Assembly: GCA_022781985.1 (NCBI GenBank)
Contig: JALESH010000018.1
Coordinates: 1 to 53,890 of the forward strand
Reading direction: 5' to 3'
DNA: 53,890 nt
DNA from: Lachnospiraceae bacterium
Lineage (GTDB): Bacteria > Bacillota > Clostridia > Lachnospirales > Lachnospiraceae
Below are positions 1 through 7,888 of this stretch, in pieces. Positions within the stretch are counted from its first letter, which is position 1; the number at the start of each line of letters is the position of its first letter. Below the pieces are notes generated by a model. It saw only the letters and a program-made list of their open reading frames with translations. It did not search any database and was not told the DNA's origin. The position numbers were made by a program, and so were the translations under genes.

Positions 1-2037
1 ATATTATGGCAGGACAAGAAGCGGCTGTTTCTTCTGTGGCTGCTGGCAGCAGCCCTTATGGCGGAGCTGGTATTATATAATTTTTCAGCATGGAGAAGTC
101 TGTTCTACCGTGACAGGAGGGTTTTTGAAGGAGTGGTGGAAGGCGCCGAGGAGACAGTGCCTGGCTCAGGAGAATATCTGGTGGGAGAGGAGTCCTTCAC
201 CGTCCATGTCCCGGAGGTAGGAGGGAAGCTCCATAACCTGTTTTTTGCCCTGGATTTTTCCGGGAGTGAGCCTGTGTATTATACGGTGACACTTACTGAC
301 GAAGGAAACTATTATCCCTATTCCCTGCCGGAACAGGTTTTGATGCCCGGTATCAGGAAGAGCTATTATACCAGCCTGCATCCTGCCGGGGCAGTGGGAG
401 AGATCTCCGTACAGTTCAGGGCTCCCGCAGGGAGTCTGGTGAGGGTCAACGGCATCTCTGGGAATGCCCCCATTCCTTTTGTGTTCCATGTGGGAAGATT
501 CGCTGTTATTCTGGGCGTCCTTTTGCTGATATATGCCCTGAACAGTACATATCCGGAGGGGATGGAGTCCGGACAAACTGCAGATCATGGGGATAAGAGG
601 AGGAGGGCGGTTACGGTACTGGTAATGGCTGCTCTGATCGGAATGGCCTGGAAGCTGGCCCGTATCAATCCTATGTGCGTAGACTCACCTTGGCCCCATC
701 ACAGGCAGTATCATGAGCTGGCAGAGGCCATGGCTGAGGGGCGGGTGTATCTGGATACAGAGCCCTCGGAGGGGCTTTTGCAGGCAGAAAATCCTTATGA
801 CACCATCTTCCTGCAGGCAAATGACATAAGCTATCGTGCGGATTATGCCTATTTTGAAGGAAAATATTATGTGTATTTCGGAGTGGTGCCGGAGCTTTTG
901 CTGTATCTGCCCTGTTATTTGGTCACAGGCCGTCACCTGCCCAATTATATGGCCGTGTTCTTATTTTACAGCGGCTTCATTCTGGCAGTCTTTGCCCTGT
1001 TCAGGGAGGTGGTAAGGCAGTGGTTCCCCGGGATTCCATACAGGATTTACCTGGCGGTCAGCACACTCACTGTCTGCTGCGGAAACTATCTGTTTATTAT
1101 CGCCAGGCCGGACCTGTACGATACCCCCATCATGGCGGCGAATATGTTTACTGTGGCGGGGCTGTGGCTGTGGATCAAGGGCAAACACCAGATTTCCCAT
1201 AAGCGCAGAAGTGCCTGTTATCTGGGGGGCTCCCTGTCCATGGCCCTGGTGGCCGGCTGCCGTCCTCAGATGCTGCTGTTTTCGCTGCTGGCCATCCCTC
1301 TTTTTTGGAAAGAGGTGATGAAGGAGCGGAAGCTGTTCGGAAAGAAGGGGATAGGTGATACCCTCTGCCTCTGTCTGCCCTACGGGGCGGTGGCGCTGGG
1401 AATCATGTATTATAACCAGGCCAGGTTTGGTTCTCCTCTGGATTTTGGAGCGGCCTACAGCCTGACCAGCAATGATATGACGAAGAGGAGCTTCAATTTC
1501 CATCAGACTCTGCTGGGGCTTTGGCATTTTTTTCTGCAGCCTCCGGCTGTGAGCAGTGACTTTCCCTTTCTCAACGGTATCCAGATCGGCTCAGCCTCCT
1601 ACATGGGTAAGCTGAATGCAGAGTATACCTATGGAGGGATGCTGGCCTGCAATGCCTTTCTATGGGTGCTGCTCCGGCTGAACAGGGGCAGGGAGAGCCT
1701 GAAAAAGAAAGGAATCTGGGGGATTGTGCTGATGAGTGCGGCAGTCTCTCTCCTGTTGGCCATTGTAGATGTGACGGGAGCCGGTATCCTGCAGCGCTAT
1801 ATGGTGGATATGATATGGGGAGTCTGGCTTGCTGCCGCGCTGCTGCTGTTTTCTCTGGCAGAGGATGCCTGCGGCGAAGAGGGACGCAGGAGGGTGATGG
1901 CAGCCATCACCGGAATCTGTCTTCTGCAGGCAGCCTATGGATTTGGCGTGGTACTGGGCAGCGGAGATCTGGGTGTGAATGTACGGCTCGCAAACCCGGA
2001 GCTGTATTATGGGATAAAGACTCTGTTCCGGGGATGA
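1..2037 (+). CDS. Multi-span membrane protein, GT-C glycosyltransferase-like (5' end outside window)
   Basis: The reading frame is open to the left edge; the first in-frame ATG (58) has no ribosome binding site, so the true start probably lies upstream. The 678 visible residues hold a hydrophobic segment at the edge, an outside domain of about 130 residues, a membrane segment near residue 170, and about ten further hydrophobic segments. Between the second and third segments is a conserved-looking block with PWPHH, ENPYD and a YYVYFGVVPELL stretch, a layout I associate with uncharacterised GT-C-type membrane glycosyltransferases of Clostridia. No catalytic residue can be assigned with confidence, so the enzymatic role is inferred from topology. 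It ends 228 bases before the Cys/His repeat protein, which has its own promoter. The DUF6020 protein and two GT2 enzymes elsewhere in the window suggest a cell-surface polysaccharide theme. Confidence 0.6.
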   Translation: MLWQDKKRLFLLWLLAAALMAELVLYNFSAWRSLFYRDRRVFEGVVEGAEETVPGSGEYLVGEESFTVHVPEVGGKLHNLFFALDFSGSEPVYYTVTLTDEGNYYPYSLPEQVLMPGIRKSYYTSLHPAGAVGEISVQFRAPAGSLVRVNGISGNAPIPFVFHVGRFAVILGVLLLIYALNSTYPEGMESGQTADHGDKRRRAVTVLVMAALIGMAWKLARINPMCVDSPWPHHRQYHELAEAMAEGRVYLDTEPSEGLLQAENPYDTIFLQANDISYRADYAYFEGKYYVYFGVVPELLLYLPCYLVTGRHLPNYMAVFLFYSGFILAVFALFREVVRQWFPGIPYRIYLAVSTLTVCCGNYLFIIARPDLYDTPIMAANMFTVAGLWLWIKGKHQISHKRRSACYLGGSLSMALVAGCRPQMLLFSLLAIPLFWKEVMKERKLFGKKGIGDTLCLCLPYGAVALGIMYYNQARFGSPLDFGAAYSLTSNDMTKRSFNFHQTLLGLWHFFLQPPAVSSDFPFLNGIQIGSASYMGKLNAEYTYGGMLACNAFLWVLLRLNRGRESLKKKGIWGIVLMSAAVSLLLAIVDVTGAGILQRYMVDMIWGVWLAAALLLFSLAEDACGEEGRRRVMAAITGICLLQAAYGFGVVLGSGDLGVNVRLANPELYYGIKTLFRG

Positions 2038-2069
2038 GTCTGACGATAAAAAGATTTCGATATTCCGTA

Positions 2070-2098
2070 TTGACATAAATTCCCTTTCGTGCTATTAT
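2070..2098 (+). promoter_or_regulatory. Sigma-A-type promoter for the repeat protein gene
   Basis: TTGACA (2070-2075), a 17-base spacer, then TATTAT (2093-2098). It lies 33 bases after the upstream stop codon and gives a leader of about 170 bases before the repeat protein start. Confidence 0.7.
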
Positions 2099-2135
2099 TT
2101 TCTAAATATCCGTGAAATTAATATGAAAAAGCGTG

Positions 2136-2184
2136 AAACCTATCTTTGGGAAGTCCAATCAGGATGCCTTGGGATAGGTTTTTT
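2136..2184 (+). terminator. Terminator-like hairpin in the leader (possible attenuator)
   Basis: AAACCTATC (2136-2144) pairs perfectly with GATAGGTTT (2173-2181), followed by a T run to 2184. It sits downstream of the 2070 promoter and upstream of the 2278 start, so it would either end transcripts of the upstream gene or attenuate the repeat protein gene. A second hairpin, ACAGCTG (2189-2195) with CAGCTGT (2222-2228), follows at once. Confidence 0.6.
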
Positions 2185-2277
2185 CCGTACAGCTGTAGGG
2201 AAGCCCCGTTTCGTGGAGCGGCAGCTGTGAGTTGGGAGACAGCTATATAAAATTTTGAAAGGAGCATGGATATTGAT

Positions 2278-5200
2278 ATGAAAAAAGTGAGGAGAACGAA
2301 ATATGGGATCAGGCTGGCCGCCATGGCTTTGGCCGCGCTGCTGGCAGTTCCTTCTGCGGCTTATGCCGGCGGGCCCCAGAGGGTGATGCGGAGAGTCCGG
2401 CATATACATATGGGCGATGAGCTGGAAGGAGGAGGCTGCTACGGAGAAGAGCTGCATCATGTGCACCGGGGCTCCCGGGAGAGCGGAGGCAGCTGTTATG
2501 AGACACCGATCTATCACGAGCATACAGGGGATGAGACAGCCGGAGGGGGCTGCTATGGCGGGATCGTATATCATTCCCATGATGGGGATGAGACGGCGGG
2601 CGGTCAGTGCTATGCTGTGCCAATCTATCATGAGCATCAGGGAACGCCCGGGATGGGAGGAGTCTGCTATCAGACACCGGTGTACCACAGCCATGCAGGG
2701 GATGCTGTGTCGGGCGGAGCCTGCTATGGGACACCGGTGTACCACAGCCACAGCGGAAGTGCCTCTGCGGGAGGGGGCTGCTATGGGTCGCCGGTATATC
2801 ACATCCATGACGGAAGTCCGGCCACCGGGGGTACCTGCTATAATAAGGCAGTGCTGCACCGGCATACAGGCAGTGCCTCTGCGGGAGGGGGATGCTATGG
2901 AACACCGGTGTACCACAGTCACAGCGGAAATGCCTCTACGGGAGGGGGCTGCTATCAGACGCCGGTCTATCATCAGCATACAGGCAGCACCTCAGGAGGA
3001 GGAGGCTGCTATACCATACCGGAATACCATGCCCATTGGGAGAGCGCAGGCTGCTACAGTACGGTGTACCATGAGCATTCCGATGCCTGCTATCAGGAGG
3101 TGGAATGCACGGCAAAATATGTGGGAGCCTTTGAGTATATAAGGGAGGAGCTTGCTTATTGCTATCATCACGGTATGACCCAGACGGTTTCCTTTATGGG
3201 TGATTTTGCTCATCAATCCTGTGGGGCAGGCACCCGCCGGGAGGAAGGCTACTGCTGCTGGACCTGTCAGAATATGGACAAGACCCACAGCTATCGGCGG
3301 CTGGTCTGCGGCAAGGATGAAACTACTGTGGAAGGGCAGGCGCTGACCTGTACCAAGACCTCGGAAACCCTGGATTCCTGGAGACTGGGGTGCGGCAGGA
3401 GCGGCACGGATATAGATGGCTATAGCCTGAGCTGTGGAAAAAACAGCAGCACCCCGGAGTCCTATGTGAGAAACTGCAATAAGAGTGAGACCACCGTGGA
3501 GGCCTATGAAAAGAGCTGCAGTAAGACGGAAGCAACCATAGAGCGTTATAACCGGAGCTGCGGGAAAGAAGAGACGGATATCCAAGGCTACAGCCTGAGC
3601 TGCAGTAAAAATGAGCAGACCATAGATTCCCATGCCCTGAGCTGCACCAAAACGCCCCAGACCATAGAGGGCTATGCAAAAAGCTGTACCAGGACAGAGG
3701 ACAGTGTGGATGGGTATTTCAGAAACTGCGGAAAGGATGAGGATACCATAGATGCCTATGGACTGTCCTGCGGGAAGACAGAAGCCACGGTGGAGGGCTA
3801 TGCCCTGAACTGCGGTATGGAGCAGGGAAATGCCTACGCGGAGTATTCCGTTGCCAGCTCCAATACAGATTGGACATCCGGGACAGTGATGCTTCAGGCA
3901 GAGCTTTACAGCGAGGAGGGATTTCTGACCCTGCCGGGAAAGCCCTTCCGGTGGGACGGCCTGGAGGGGGAGGCGGCCCTTACGGATCGTATCAGCGTAG
4001 AGGAGAACGGCATTTATACCGTGCGCCTGCAGGCAGAAAATCAGGATGTGGACCGGGGGGATCTGGCACTTTCCATTGAGGTAAAAAATATAGACCGGAC
4101 AGCTCCCGTCATCAAAGAGATTTCTTACAATACAGAACCGGATGCAGAAAGTGTCAGGCTGAGGGTTGAGGCGGAGGATCTGCAGCCCGAAGGCAGTCCC
4201 GGAAGCGGGCTGGCCCAAAGAGCCTATTCCTTTGATGGCGGAGCTACGTGGGGAGAGGAAAACGAGCAGGTGATCACACAAAACGGCAGCATTGCCGTTG
4301 TGGTACGTGACTGCTGCGGGAATGCAGCAGAGCAGAAGGTTGAAATAACCAATATCCGTACGGAGGAGGACAGGCCTGCTGAAGCAGGAGAGGAGAAGCC
4401 GGGAGGGGAGGACAATCCAGCCGAAACCAGGGAGGAGAAGAAGCCATCAGAGGAAGAAAAGCCGGGGGATCAAAAGGAAGGGGAGAGGCCGGCAGAGGAA
4501 GATAAGAGGCCGGAGGAAGATCAGCCCTCCGAAGCAGAGGAAGGGAAAAGGGAACAGGATGAGCAGCCCTCCGACCCCGGAGATCCCTCAGATTGGGACG
4601 GCGGAAACGGAGGGGAGCCTTCTGAGGACGGCAGCGGCTCCCCTGAGGACGGCAGCGGCTCCCCTGAGGATAGCAGCACACCCTCTGATAAAAAGGAGCA
4701 GCCTGCAGACAGCAGGAAAGAGCCAGCGGCAGATCCGGCAGGAAAGAAAGCGGCAGAAAAAGATCCTGCAGAAACACGCCAAATAGAAGAATCCCCGGAT
4801 AAAGAAAAAGAGGCTGATAGGCTGCTGAAGACAGAAAAGGAAGCAGGCAGTGAGGAAGGTCTGACAGATGGGGAGGAATATATCAGAGAGGAGGCCTATG
4901 TAAGCATAGAAGCCATGGGGGCAGAGCCGGATGGAGAAGGTACATCAAAGACGGTCAGCAGGAGGGCGGTTCTCGGTCCGGTGGCAAAGGCCATCACATT
5001 TACAGTCAGCAGCGTTGCACTGGCAGCAGGGGCAATGTATCTGCTCTATCTGATGTTCAGAAGTGTGAGGGTATACCATCATGACGGACAGGGGGCAGCT
5101 CATTATGCCGGAAGCTGTATCCTGCACAAAAAGGGGGAGGGATTTGAGACCAGAATTCCTGATATGATACTGGAGCATTCGTCCACCGGACAATACACTC

Positions 5201-5325
5201 TCCGTCCGGGAAGGTTGTTCGTAAGGAGCAACAAAGGAAGGGAGCTGTTTGTGACTGCAGGAGGAAAAAGGGAAGCACTGTGGATCGCGGAAGAGATGCC
5301 GTTCAAGCTTGCTGCATTTGAATAA
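2278..5325 (+). CDS. Membrane-anchored surface protein with 19-residue His/Cys repeats and 14-residue Cys repeats
   Basis: 1015 residues; I recognise no family for the whole protein. In order: signal peptide (1-30, cleavage near AYA-GG); eleven 19-residue repeats (about 41-249) of the form YHxHxGxxxxGGxCYxxPV, then two shortened copies; a short Cys-rich linker; twelve 14-residue repeats (about 344-511), each opening with one Cys (CxKxExTIxxYxxS), plus the start of a thirteenth; Ig-like beta-rich stretches; a Glu/Pro/Ser-rich linker (about 695-868); one membrane segment (about 902-926); and a basic cytoplasmic tail of about 88 residues. The regular HxH and Cys suggest metal binding or ordered disulfides, which is inference. 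The start at 2278 has GGAG 13 bases upstream; an in-frame ATG at 2266 is only one base from it and adds four residues. Its own promoter and leader suggest regulated expression. Confidence 0.8.
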   Translation: MKKVRRTKYGIRLAAMALAALLAVPSAAYAGGPQRVMRRVRHIHMGDELEGGGCYGEELHHVHRGSRESGGSCYETPIYHEHTGDETAGGGCYGGIVYHSHDGDETAGGQCYAVPIYHEHQGTPGMGGVCYQTPVYHSHAGDAVSGGACYGTPVYHSHSGSASAGGGCYGSPVYHIHDGSPATGGTCYNKAVLHRHTGSASAGGGCYGTPVYHSHSGNASTGGGCYQTPVYHQHTGSTSGGGGCYTIPEYHAHWESAGCYSTVYHEHSDACYQEVECTAKYVGAFEYIREELAYCYHHGMTQTVSFMGDFAHQSCGAGTRREEGYCCWTCQNMDKTHSYRRLVCGKDETTVEGQALTCTKTSETLDSWRLGCGRSGTDIDGYSLSCGKNSSTPESYVRNCNKSETTVEAYEKSCSKTEATIERYNRSCGKEETDIQGYSLSCSKNEQTIDSHALSCTKTPQTIEGYAKSCTRTEDSVDGYFRNCGKDEDTIDAYGLSCGKTEATVEGYALNCGMEQGNAYAEYSVASSNTDWTSGTVMLQAELYSEEGFLTLPGKPFRWDGLEGEAALTDRISVEENGIYTVRLQAENQDVDRGDLALSIEVKNIDRTAPVIKEISYNTEPDAESVRLRVEAEDLQPEGSPGSGLAQRAYSFDGGATWGEENEQVITQNGSIAVVVRDCCGNAAEQKVEITNIRTEEDRPAEAGEEKPGGEDNPAETREEKKPSEEEKPGDQKEGERPAEEDKRPEEDQPSEAEEGKREQDEQPSDPGDPSDWDGGNGGEPSEDGSGSPEDGSGSPEDSSTPSDKKEQPADSRKEPAADPAGKKAAEKDPAETRQIEESPDKEKEADRLLKTEKEAGSEEGLTDGEEYIREEAYVSIEAMGAEPDGEGTSKTVSRRAVLGPVAKAITFTVSSVALAAGAMYLLYLMFRSVRVYHHDGQGAAHYAGSCILHKKGEGFETRIPDMILEHSSTGQYTLRPGRLFVRSNKGRELFVTAGGKREALWIAEEMPFKLAAFE
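2398..3024 (+). repeat. Eleven in-frame 57-base repeats (19 residues each)
   Basis: Every unit encodes an HxH pair, a GG and a CY at fixed spacing; the DNA copies have diverged but have no length change, so selection acts on the protein period. Two shorter degenerate units follow to about 3102. Confidence 0.9.
3307..3810 (+). repeat. Twelve in-frame 42-base repeats (14 residues each)
   Basis: Each unit starts with a Cys codon and has the pattern C-x-K/R-x-x-x-T/S-hydrophobic-x-x-Y/H-x-x-S/N. A thirteenth copy begins at 3811 and degenerates. The array is distinct in length and sequence from the 19-residue array just upstream in the same gene. Confidence 0.9.
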
Positions 5326-5339
5326 TAACGCTGCGGAAA

Positions 5340-5369
5340 TTGACAAAAAGCATAGAAAAACTGTATTAC
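5340..5369 (+). promoter_or_regulatory. Probable promoter of the amino-acid ABC transporter operon
   Basis: TTGACA (5340-5345), an 18-base spacer and TATTAC (5364-5369), directly after the repeat protein stop codon and about 80 bases before the binding protein start. Confidence 0.55.
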
Positions 5370-5450
5370 AATCTTGATTTTAGACAGTGGACATGCTATG
5401 CTGAGCTAGTATGTATTTGAGAATGAATGTAAAATCAGGAGGACGATCCA

Positions 5451-6299
5451 ATGAAAAAATTTATCACAGTGATCATGGCTGCTGCATTATGTGTTTCTGC
5501 GCTTACTGCATGCGGAAGCAAAGCTGATCCGGCAGCGACTGCATCAGATGCCGGACAGGCAGAGGAGGGCGCGGCAGCAGGTGAGGCAGGAGACGGCGCA
5601 GAGGTGTCTGAAGCATTGGCGGATGGTGTGCTCAATGTAGGAACCAATGCAGAGTTTCCACCTTTTGAATATGTAAATGACAGTGGGGAGCCGGATGGTT
5701 TTGATGTTGCACTGATCAAGGCGATCGGTGAGAAGCTGGGTGTAGAGGTGGTAGTTGACAATATGGAGTTTGCCTCTCTGGTTTCCTCTATTGGAAGCAA
5801 AATAGACGTTGCCATCGCAGGAATGACCATTACGGAGGATAGGCAGAAGACGGTGGATTTCTCCAATCCCTATTACGAAGCAGTACAGTATGTCATCCTT
5901 CCCGCAGGTTCTGAGATCGCAGCGGCAGAGGATCTGAAGGGTAAGAGCATCGGTGTTCAGCTGGGAACCACGGGCGATTTTATCGCGGAGGAGATCGAGG
6001 GTGCTGCAGTTTCCCAGTATAATAAGGGAGTAGATGCAGTCAACGACCTCATCAATGGCCGGGTAGACTGTGTGATCCTGGATAAGAATCCGGCTCTGGT
6101 ATTTGAAAGCAAGTTCAGCGGCAAGATAACAGCAGTGGACGGTGCCCAGTTTGATTTTGGGAAGGAAGAGTATGCCATTGCAATGCCTAAGGGCGATGCT
6201 GTTTTGGCAGGGCAGATCAATGCAGCGCTGCAGGAGCTGATGGCAGACGGCAGCTTTGATAAGCTGGTGGAGCAGTATATCGAGCAGATTGAGGAATAA
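5451..6299 (+). CDS. Amino-acid ABC transporter, substrate-binding lipoprotein
   Basis: A 282-residue extracytoplasmic binding protein of the polar amino-acid family (SBP family 3, FliY/HisJ type). A lipoprotein signal is clear: hydrophobic core and LTAC with the lipidated Cys at 21, followed by an Ala/Gly/Glu-rich tether to about residue 58. The mature domain has hallmark strings such as GTNAEFPPFEY, DGFDVALIKAIGEKLG and MTITEDR (family 3 signature), and ends in a typical helix. AGGAGG lies 7 bases before the ATG. Permease and ATPase follow on the same strand, separated by a hairpin. The ligand cannot be read from sequence; cystine, glutamine or other polar amino acids are all possible. Confidence 0.93.
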   Translation: MKKFITVIMAAALCVSALTACGSKADPAATASDAGQAEEGAAAGEAGDGAEVSEALADGVLNVGTNAEFPPFEYVNDSGEPDGFDVALIKAIGEKLGVEVVVDNMEFASLVSSIGSKIDVAIAGMTITEDRQKTVDFSNPYYEAVQYVILPAGSEIAAAEDLKGKSIGVQLGTTGDFIAEEIEGAAVSQYNKGVDAVNDLINGRVDCVILDKNPALVFESKFSGKITAVDGAQFDFGKEEYAIAMPKGDAVLAGQINAALQELMADGSFDKLVEQYIEQIEE

Positions 6300-6311
6300 T
6301 TGAAAATATCG

Positions 6312-6338
6312 GAGGATAGCGGGGCATCCGCTATCCTC
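6312..6338 (+). terminator. Intercistronic hairpin after the binding protein gene
   Basis: A perfect 11-bp stem (6312-6322 with 6328-6338) and a 5-base loop, with no strong T run behind it. This placement is typical of a partial terminator or RNA-stabilising hairpin that keeps binding protein levels above those of permease and ATPase. Confidence 0.5.
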
Positions 6339-6438
6339 ATTAAGATTGAGATGGAAATATTGTAATTGTGAAGGGACGGAGCGGTTCTGAAGGGGGAGGC
6401 AACAGAAGGCTATGGATGGGAAAGGAAGACAGTGAGGT

Positions 6439-7140
6439 ATGCAGGCGTGGTTTGGAGAAGTGGCAGAAAAGTTTGAGGCCGCATTTATTACCGGAGACCG
6501 GTGGAAATTGTATCTGGAGGGATTGGGTGTTACATTACAGATATCTGTATTTGCTGCCATCGTAGGCGTGCTGATCGGTACGGTAGTGGCATTTATGAAG
6601 CTGTCTGTGAGGAAAAACGGTAAGAAAACCGTATGGGCAGTGATGGCCGATATTTATATAGATGTGATCAGGGGGACACCCTCGGTGCTGCAGCTGATGA
6701 TCATATGGTTTATTCTGCTGGCAGATGCAAAGAACGGGGTGGCAGTAGCGGTGCTCTCCTTTGGTATCAACAGCGGTGCTTATGTGGCAGAGATCATCCG
6801 GGCAGGGATCCTGGCAGTGGATAAAGGCCAGATGGAGGCAGGCCGCTCTCTGGGACTGTCCAATGCACAGACCATGATATATGTGATTATTCCTCAGGCT
6901 GTAAAAAATGTGCTTCCCCCTATGGGAAATGAATTTATTGTGCTTTTAAAAGAGACAGCAATTGTAGGTTATGTGAGCCTGACAGATCTGACCCGTGCAG
7001 CCAATCAGATCGCATCCAGGACATATGAGGCCTTTATGCCGCTGATCGGTGCTGCCGTCATTTATTTTATCGTGATCAAGATACTGACAATTCTGCTTGG
7101 AGTGCTGGAGAGGAGGCTGCGCAGGAGTGATAATCGTTAA
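6439..7140 (+). CDS. Amino-acid ABC transporter permease (HisM/GlnP type)
   Basis: A 233-residue inner-membrane permease. Several hydrophobic helices are visible, starting near residue 32, and the EAA-loop signature that contacts the ATPase is present in the C-terminal half ([13 protein letters not shown], then [12 protein letters not shown]). Length and motif fit the HisMQ family, in which one gene can supply a homodimeric pore; only one permease gene is present here. The ATG has a modest GTGAGG upstream. The 3' end overlaps the ATPase start by 14 bases, indicating translational coupling. Confidence 0.92.
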   Translation: MQAWFGEVAEKFEAAFITGDRWKLYLEGLGVTLQISVFAAIVGVLIGTVVAFMKLSVRKNGKKTVWAVMADIYIDVIRGTPSVLQLMIIWFILLADAKNGVAVAVLSFGINSGAYVAEIIRAGILAVDKGQMEAGRSLGLSNAQTMIYVIIPQAVKNVLPPMGNEFIVLLKETAIVGYVSLTDLTRAANQIASRTYEAFMPLIGAAVIYFIVIKILTILLGVLERRLRRSDNR

Positions 7141-7849
7141 GGATCTGCATAAGACATTTGGAGACAATCAGGTGCTCAGAGGAGTGGACTACCATGTGCA
7201 CCCGGGAGAAAAGATTGTAATTGTGGGGCCCTCGGGTTCCGGAAAGAGTACCTTTTTACGCTGCCTGAATCTGCTGGAGAGACCCACGAAGGGTGAGATA
7301 TGGTTTGACGGCATCAACATCACGGCAGCCGGAACGAATATTGACAAGGTCAGGGAACACATGGGAATGGTATTCCAGCATTTTAATCTGTTCAATAATC
7401 TGACGATCCAGAAGAATATTACGTTGGCCCCGGTGAAGCTGAAGCTGATGGGAGAAGAGGAGGCCGCTGAGAATGCCTTGAGCCTGCTGGCAAGAGTAGG
7501 GCTGAAGGATAAGGCAGATGCCTATCCCGCCCAGCTTTCCGGGGGGCAGAAGCAGAGAGTGGCCATCGTCCGTTCCCTGGCGATGAATCCCCGTGTGATG
7601 CTGTTTGATGAGCCTACCTCAGCTCTGGATCCGGAGATGGTGGGAGAGGTGCTGGAGGTTATGAAGGGGCTGGCGGATTCCGGAATGACCATGGTGGTAG
7701 TCACTCACGAGATGGGATTTGCCAGAGAAGTGGGTACCAAGGTGGTGTTTATGGATGAGGGGATCATAATGGAAGAAAACACACCGAAGGAATTTTTTAC
7801 GAATCCAAAGAGCGCCAGGCTGCAGGAGTTCCTGTCCAAGGTGCTGTAG
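7127..7849 (+). CDS. Amino-acid ABC transporter ATP-binding protein (GlnQ/HisP type)
   Basis: 240 residues from a GTG start chosen because AGGAGG (7111-7116) lies 10 bases upstream and the family N-terminus ([11 protein letters not shown]) begins there; an in-frame TTG at 7097 adds ten atypical residues. Walker A is GPSGSGKST (34-42), the Q-loop is in MVFQHFNLF, the signature is LSGGQKQR, Walker B with catalytic Glu is [13 protein letters not shown], and the switch His is in VVTHEMGFA. It powers uptake of the ligand of the binding protein encoded at 5451. The gene ends three bases from the convergent DUF6020 gene. Confidence 0.94.
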   Translation: MIIVKDLHKTFGDNQVLRGVDYHVHPGEKIVIVGPSGSGKSTFLRCLNLLERPTKGEIWFDGINITAAGTNIDKVREHMGMVFQHFNLFNNLTIQKNITLAPVKLKLMGEEEAAENALSLLARVGLKDKADAYPAQLSGGQKQRVAIVRSLAMNPRVMLFDEPTSALDPEMVGEVLEVMKGLADSGMTMVVVTHEMGFAREVGTKVVFMDEGIIMEENTPKEFFTNPKSARLQEFLSKVL

Positions 7850-7851
7850 GC

Positions 7852-7888
7852 TTATCTGCTGCTTGGGAAAAACGGAAGCAGCAGATAA
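7852..7888. terminator. Perfect 13-bp hairpin at the junction of convergent genes
   Basis: TTATCTGCTGCTT (7852-7864) and its exact reverse complement (7876-7888) flank an 11-base loop. It covers the last codons of the minus-strand gene and starts 3 bases after the plus-strand stop. No long T run on either strand, so it may be a weak bidirectional terminator or an mRNA 3' end stabiliser. Confidence 0.45.

Noticed and set aside
2398..3810. Tandem repeats as a CRISPR array
   Set aside because: Units are contiguous, in frame (57 and 42 bases) and have no unique spacers.
2992..4281. Long minus-strand frame (429 codons) opposite the repeat protein
   Set aside because: Mirror of repetitive coding sequence; no ribosome binding site or recognisable domain, and the plus strand has signal peptide, repeats and membrane anchor.
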